From the NCBI RefSeq assembly GCF_022539315.1, contig NC_066342.1:18183346-18247345 (forward strand): DNA of 64,000 bases. Direction: 5' to 3'. The notes under the pieces were generated by a model. That model made no database searches, was not told the origin of the DNA, and worked only from the letters and a program-made list of their open reading frames with translations. A program made the position numbers and the translations under genes. Shown here piece by piece: positions 58,950 through 64,000 of this stretch (position 1 is its first letter; each line of letters starts with the position of its first letter). This stretch comes from Serinus canaria (Eukaryota > Chordata > Aves > Passeriformes > Fringillidae).

Positions 58950-59479
58950 ATGGGACTATGGGCAAGTAAGGAATCCCCAACGGGAGAAGGAGAAATTGAG
59001 GAGATATCAGGAGGTATACCCCCAGATAGCCCACTAGGAAGAAAATTAGCCCAGTGGAGATATGGCTCCAACACTAGAGATAAAAATAAGTTCAAGATGA
59101 TACAGTACTGTATGATAGAGTGGTCTAAAGAAGAAATTGGGCCTGATAATGTACTTTGGCCAAGGTATGGGTTGGACGAAGGGTGGATATGTCGGGTTTT
59201 AAACATGTATGTAAAGGCTAAGAAACCATTTAATCAAGAAGGGAGTGACTATGCTGCCTGTTGGGAAGCAGAAATTCCACCTTCAGGGGTGGGTGACTTT
59301 GAAATAACAAAGAATAAAGAATGGGACCAGTTAGACCATTAGCCTCCTCCTCCTCCACTGGCACTGACCGCACCTCCCTTGCTCTCTGATGATCCTAGTC
59401 AAAATACTGGCAACAGAATGGAACAGCAAAAGGAAAAGAAGTCAGGTGACAGTAACCAAGCAATAGGATTGTATCCTCT
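58950..59479 (+). pseudogene. gag: Provirus G gag: matrix and proline-rich segment
   Basis: The start M-G-L-W-A-S-K-E places a glycine at position 2 for myristoylation, as in gammaretroviral matrix. The frame contains W-P-R-Y-G-L-D-E-G-W, ends at TAG 59340-59342, and continues open in the same frame as a proline run (P-P-P-P-P) until LTR W1 at 59480. Confidence 0.8.
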
Positions 59480-60114
59480 TGATATGGGAAACATATATGT
59501 ATATGAAAATTAAGAATTTTAGAAGCATATAATGTACTTAGGCAGGTGGAGGAAAACAGAAATATATATATAGCTTATTTAGCAAGTTTGCAAAAGTACA
59601 GAACACAGTTTGTAACAGGAATGTAACTTGCTAGGTAGAGACAACTTGTAACAGAACACATAAGAATTTAGTTGCTTGGTAAAGGCCATAAAGATAAAAA
59701 ACTCAGTAAAGCAAGACTCAGGTATTGCTGAAACCCATAAAGCAGAACCTTTTGCTTAAGGAGCCAGCAAGAACCAGGCTCCTGGTTTTGGCCAGGACAA
59801 ATTGACCTGAGAGAAAGCCAAACCTCCACTGTGCCTGCCCAGAAGAAAGGGTCAAGCAGTGAAGATCGAGGAAGATGATACTTCATCAAAGACACCCACC
59901 CCCTACCACCAGGAGGCGTGGCACCACCACAGACTCTGGGTGGGGAATGGGCGGGCAGGGAGGTATAGGCTTGTGAGATCAATGCGTATAAAAAACCTGT
60001 AACCTGCTTTAGCAGGTACACGTCTTTGGTGGAAATATCTCCCATCCATCCCAGCTGGAATAAAACCTACCTGCTTTACAATTTCTAATTGTAAAGTCCT
60101 TACTCCGCAAATCA
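59480..60114 (+). repeat. Solo LTR, family W, copy 1 (635 bp, TSD CTCT)
   Basis: It starts TGATATGGG and ends CGCAAATCA, with CTCT at 59476-59479 and 60115-60118. GCGTATAAAAAACC near 59,986 and GGAATAAAACC near 60,058 fit promoter and polyadenylation signals. The gag frame of provirus G is in phase on both sides. Confidence 0.85.
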
Positions 60115-60118
60115 CTCT

Positions 60119-60950
60119 GAGGGAAGTACCACTGGGTGGGGCACATGGGGGAATTGGGTTTGTAACTGCACCACTCAATTCCTCTGATGTGAAGATGTTC
60201 AAGAAAGAATTAAAAGGATTACTAGAAGAACCCCTTGGGTTAGCAGAACAGTTAGACCAATTTTTAGGCCCCAATATTTATACATGGGAAGAAATGCCAT
60301 GGTCAACGGCAGTAATGGCCAATAATGGCCATGTTATTTACACCAGAAGAAAGACAGATGATCCGGGTGGCTGGGATATGAATATGGGAAAGGGACATCC
60401 TAGGGATCTGAAAATGCCCACAGTACACCCTAATTGGGACCACAATGACCCCGGGGCAAGGCAAAACATGGAGGAGTATAGAACATCAATTGTAAGGGGT
60501 ACTAAAGAAGCAGCCCCACAAAGCCAAAATGTTCGTAAAGCATTTGATGAACAACAAAAGAGGGAAGAAACCCCAACAGAGTGGCTAGAAAGGCTGAGGA
60601 AAAATATGAGGCAATATTCAGGTATCAACCCTGAAACAGCAGCCAGACAGATCTTGCTAAAAACATATTTTGTCACCCATGCGTGGATAGATATACAAAG
60701 AAAACTAGAGAAATTAGACAGTTGGCAAGAAAGGAGATTGGAGGATCTCTTAAGAGACGCACAGAAAGTATATGTCAAGAGAGATGAAGAGAAAGAAAAG
60801 GAAAATGCCATAGTAATGTTAACTGCCATCAGAGAAGGACAAATTTGTTTTTATTCTAAGAAAAATGAACACTTCAAGAGAAATTTCCCCCAAAGGGAAG
60901 GGGATCTAAAGGTTTTTAAGAACGAGCAAAGAGGGGAGGTAGAAGACTAG
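60119..60950 (+). pseudogene. gag: Provirus G gag: capsid and degenerate nucleocapsid
   Basis: Open in the same frame as the matrix piece. It has capsid helices, the major homology region (E-E-T-P-T-E-W-L-E-R-L) and a long charged helix (K-R-D-E-E-K-E-K-E-N). The single zinc knuckle is degraded (C-F-Y-S-K-K-N-E-H-F-K-R-N-F). A stop is at 60948-60950. Confidence 0.85.
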
Positions 60951-61735
60951 AGATTTCAAGGACTCTGCCTCCTGGGGACAGAATATCATCAGTAACCACT
61001 TAATAGAATAAGTCCCCAAGAAGAAGAATTTAAATTTGTGGTGAGCACGGGAATTAAAAAAACCAAAAACAACAAAGAACTTGTGTTTATAGAATTGAAA
61101 GGGGATATGGGAAGAGTCAAAATACCTTGCAAGTAGTGGGTGCGAAAGGGGAAGGGTTTAAAGCATTAACTCATCATGTTAGCCCTAGAGATTAAGTACT
61201 GATCAAATAATGGAAAGACCAGCTTCCAACCCCTCAGTGGGGAGGTCCCTTCCAGGTACTGCTAACCACTGAATCAGCTGAGCGACTCTCAAGCAGAGAC
61301 GGAAAGATAACAAAAGAAGCACCAAGAAGTCTGAAAAAGAAGAAAAAAAAATAGAATCAAGCTCCCACCAGCCAGCTTGAGGACTCTTTTAAGTAATACT
61401 TTAGGCGATGAGTTTGAACCGTACCCGTTATTGATGTAATTGTCCTATTTTAATGGATGGAGATGGATGGAGATTGCAAGCATCTGTTGAGGGTAGATAT
61501 GCAGAGAACCCTAAGAGGTGCTGGGGTGGTTTGCTTAGAAAGACATGAAATAGAGGGCAAGACCGGGTTGGCCCCTGTGTTCACCACCGAGAAGATTCCA
61601 TAGCCCTGGTGCGGGCAGCAATCTCGTAGGCATGGTAAGGTGGGGGCAAAAAGGCCCTACTGGATCTCTCATTCCTCAGCTGACATTTCCCTTCAACACC
61701 CAATACAGGTGCAATTAACAAGAGGGACTAGAGGG
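60951..61735 (+). pseudogene. Provirus G remnants: integrase C terminus and env-start region
   Basis: Near 61,190-61,360 a W-G-G-P-F-Q-V-L-L stretch corresponds to the integrase C-terminal domain (compare W-E-G-P-F in provirus D at about 34,360). Nearly all of protease, reverse transcriptase and integrase is deleted. From 61,430 the sequence matches, in inverted form, the body of provirus H. The fragment ends at AGGG (61732-61735), probably H's target duplication. Confidence 0.6.
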
Positions 61736-62175
61736 TGTCAGAAGGACACTCAATTTTATAATTTTAAAGGGTTTATTAAACCTTATCAAAAATACAACAA
61801 AAGGACTGAATAAGGAAAAATTACAGCACTGGGAGTATCTGTGACTATTAGCCATGTGTTAATCTAGAAAATGGATGCTCTGCCTTTTATATCCTTAGCC
61901 CCTCCCAAAGTTTTGTCAGTCACCTCCTCCTTTGCCATCCATTGGTGGAGATTACTTTCTTACATCTTGATTGGAGGTCAGGTGTTGTTACACTGTGCCT
62001 CTTAGTAATAAGCCGACCATCTCCAGATGCCCTGACTACTGAGGCTATTACAACGGGGAGGGGAAAGAGGACTATGGGAGGACATATTACAATAACATCA
62101 CTATACATTTAAACATCTATATAATATCTATCTCTTAATTGTGAGAGCCAACTATTATATCACTTATCTATAACA
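61736..62175 (-). repeat. Provirus H 3' LTR (family L)
   Basis: In plus view it starts TGTCAGAAGGACAC and ends TATCTATAACA. Minus-strand TATAAAAGGC near 61,890 and GTTTAATAAACC near 61,783 are present. It aligns with the G LTR over its length. Confidence 0.88.
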
Positions 62176-62369
62176 AACCCCCCTTTTCCTTTACCATAAG
62201 TCATTTGTCTTGAACAATTAACTCTCATTTTTGATTCTGATAATCTACCTTTACTTCTCAAAAAAGAAATTAAAAAATAATTATTAGCATCTGTTGGTGT
62301 GGACAAGGACAATGGGAACAGGAAAAAAATCTTAAGTTTTCTTTAGACACACTTATTTGGAATGGAAAA

Positions 62370-62660
62370 AATGGGATCACAGAGCTCCAGTATGGCCTTT
62401 TTACTCCCATCTACTGTGCCTATGGGGTTGCTACTCATAGCAGGTATATCTTAGAGGTGAGTATAGAGGCCAACTCGGTCTTGCCCTTTAGCCTCTGTTG
62501 TATTAAGAGACAACTGAGGAATTAGAGATGTCTGGTATGGCTTTCTTGTTCCCACCTTACCATGCCTACAGGATTGCTTGCCGACAGCAGGGCTATAATC
62601 TTCTTGGTGGCGAACACAGGGGCCAACCCGGTCTTGCCCTCTATTTCTTGTTTTATTTTA
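62370..62660 (-). repeat. Diverged tandem duplication in provirus H 3' region
   Basis: Two segments about 140 bases apart (around 62,391-62,492 and 62,532-62,640) both carry a CAGTATGGC/TGGTATGGC start and a GGCCAAC-C-CGGTCTTGCCCT end. The homologous part of provirus G (61,540-61,650) is single. No intact frame remains. Confidence 0.55.
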
Positions 62661-62741
62661 CTTGTTGGCTCTTAAGGAAACTGCCCCAGCACCTCTTACA
62701 GTTCCTTGCTTACCTCCCCTCGAGAGATGCTTGTAATTCTT

Positions 62742-63218
62742 TGAAACAAGGGGTTGGAAATTTAACTCAGGTTAGAAACCAATTTTGGATTTAACTGGAG
62801 TCTGCTTGTTTAGTCTGTTAACTTGTGTGCTCACAAAAAAGCCTGAAAAGAGGACGGAGGATATTCAAGGCTACTTAAAAAGGAATGCAAGCATCCAAGC
62901 TGAAGAGAGATAAGGAGGGGGGGGCCCACCAACCTTGGGGCTAAAGCAGACAGAAAAACTGAATCTTGGTTAAAAGCACCACATTACAGCTACGTGACTG
63001 AAGAACTGACTGAAGAACTGCGAAGGCTCATAAAAATTGATAAGACAGTTTAATACATATGCATATGTCTTTTATGCATATGCAACAGGTTAGGGGATAA
63101 AGTAGACTCAGGAATTTTCAGGGGCGTGCATGTCCTTAGGGAGCATGCGATTAGAGCTGAAATAAATCATACCGGCTTTGCAACTTTTACAAGTTGTGGA
63201 GTTTTTTTCTGCAAATCA
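62742..63218 (+). repeat. Solo LTR, family W, copy 2 (477 bp, TSD TTCTT)
   Basis: It starts TGAAACAAGGGG and ends CTGCAAATCA, flanked by TTCTT at 62737-62741 and 63219-63223. Its 3' part resembles W1 (AATAAA then a T-rich stretch and GCAAATCA). The sequences on its two sides join up when compared with provirus G near 61,420-61,490. Confidence 0.8.
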
Positions 63219-63223
63219 TTCTT

Positions 63224-64000
63224 ATCTATTAAAATAGGACAATTTCATCAATAAACGGTACAGTTCAAGCTCCCCACCCAAAGTGTTAGTTATAACAATC
63301 TTCAAGCTGGCTGGTGGAAGCTTGACTTTACTTTTCAGATGACTTCAAGTTTCTTTGGCTATCTCTTACCTGGTCTGGATGTTACAGTCTGTTCTTTGGG
63401 TTCTTTCACCAGGCCTTTAATTTTGTTGACATGAGTCCACTCTTGCTCTGTGGTTTGTACGGTCGATTCTGTGGTTAGTTGTTCCTGAAAGGGATTTATC
63501 TATTGAAGGATTAAACTGAAGATAATGTACATAACATTGTACATGTAACATGTAACATTCATATGTTTAACTGAGTCTTAAAGTAGTTACTACTGCTGAC
63601 ACAAGGGAACTGTGCGGCTTAAGAACTATTATAATTACAGAGAGGTTTAGCACTTAGCCTAGCATCCTGTTTTGACAGCAGTAGTTTTTAGGGAATGAGG
63701 GTTAGAATAGTAGTAGGTCACAGTGACTGTAGATACTCCTGTTTATAGAGATTTAATGGAAACTTAAACACTATTAAATCTGATGGAAATCACTGTATAC
63801 AGCATTACATAAACTTTTGGCAAACTTATACATAGAGGCAAGTTTTTCTCCTTACAAGAACAGTGTGTACACAGAGAGCTAGGTAATGATACACACACAC
63901 ACATATATATATATACACACGTCTGTTTTTTCCAGGTGGGACAGCAGTTGGATGCACAGAGCTGTGTATCTAGAGCTATGTCTCTGGGCATGCCCAGCCT
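63224..64000 (-). other. Body of provirus H, no coding region recognised
   Basis: Sequence of H beyond LTR W2. The first part matches the region of provirus G near 61,380-61,440 in inverted form; the rest shows no retroviral motif I can recognise. Confidence 0.4.
63889..63920. repeat. (CA)n(TA)n microsatellite
   Basis: Alternating ACACAC, ATATAT and ACACAC dinucleotides, about 32 bases. Confidence 0.9.

Larger units (their letters stand above)
57482..61735 (+). mobile_element. Provirus G, gamma-like, 5' portion (deleted; interrupted by provirus H)
   Basis: The order is LTR, tRNA-Pro-like primer site, about 1 kb leader, gag, then a deletion to the integrase C terminus and an env-start fragment, where provirus H (opposite orientation) begins. 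Solo LTR W1 lies inside gag. The 3' remainder would be beyond the window. Confidence 0.8.
61736..64000 (-). mobile_element. Provirus H, gamma-like, 3' end; runs off the right edge
   Basis: The family-L LTR at 61736-62175 is preceded on the minus strand by the purine tract AAAGGAAAAGGGGGGTT (62176 upward), which makes it a 3' LTR of a minus-strand provirus. Its body shares sequence with provirus G at 61,430-61,680 in inverted orientation. Solo LTR W2 lies inside. Confidence 0.75.

Overview
The window is animal nuclear DNA, and the evidence points to a bird, probably a songbird. Two split host genes lie on the minus strand: RPL17, with introns carrying box C/D snoRNAs of the SNORD58 family, and C18orf32. 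A CR1 3' end sits in an RPL17 intron. Almost everything else is endogenous retrovirus. I found eight proviruses or provirus fragments (A to H) and about twenty solo LTRs, most with target-site duplications (TSDs) readable in the text. RPL17 is Z-linked in birds and, as I recall, is among the genes kept on the W. That and the extreme retroviral load suggest a W-linked (or heterochromatic Z) segment, but this is inference.

Left block (1-15.7 kb): fragment A (minus strand, reverse transcriptase to 5' LTR, running off the left edge) carries two solo LTRs. A young provirus B (4477-12816, plus strand) apparently sits in A's 5' LTR. B has two 358-bp LTRs that differ at 3 positions, a 6-bp TSD and an exact tRNA-Phe primer site. 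Its gag-pro-pol is arranged as in alpharetroviruses, with the heptamer AAATTTA at the pro/pol junction, and its env is of gammaretroviral type. B has frame breaks in gag, one stop in pol, and two stops plus a frame change in env. Two more solo LTRs and a shortened LTR follow.

Host block (15.7-26.6 kb): this is the only long stretch without a recognisable LTR. C18orf32 (18.6-20.8 kb) follows RPL17 (21.1-24.9 kb) in the same direction. RPL17 is intact in seven exons (184 residues).

Nested block (28.0-57.4 kb): proviruses sit inside proviruses. An old LTR (X) probably holds betaretrovirus E (minus, 28358-56732, TSD GGCAGG). E's integrase gene holds provirus F (plus, 29809-49316). F's gag holds provirus D (plus, 31136-44864). 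D's env holds ERVL-like element C (minus, 37071-42068, TSD AAAGG). At least ten solo LTRs sit at different levels. The two halves of a broken gene can be recognised on each side of every insertion, so the order of events can be read.

Right block (57.5-64 kb): gammaretrovirus-like provirus G (plus) is interrupted by H, a related provirus in the opposite orientation that runs off the right edge. Each contains one further solo LTR.

Provirus and LTR letters (A-H, M, N, O, Q and so on) are local labels. Every retroviral reading frame except B's protease is visibly broken or truncated.
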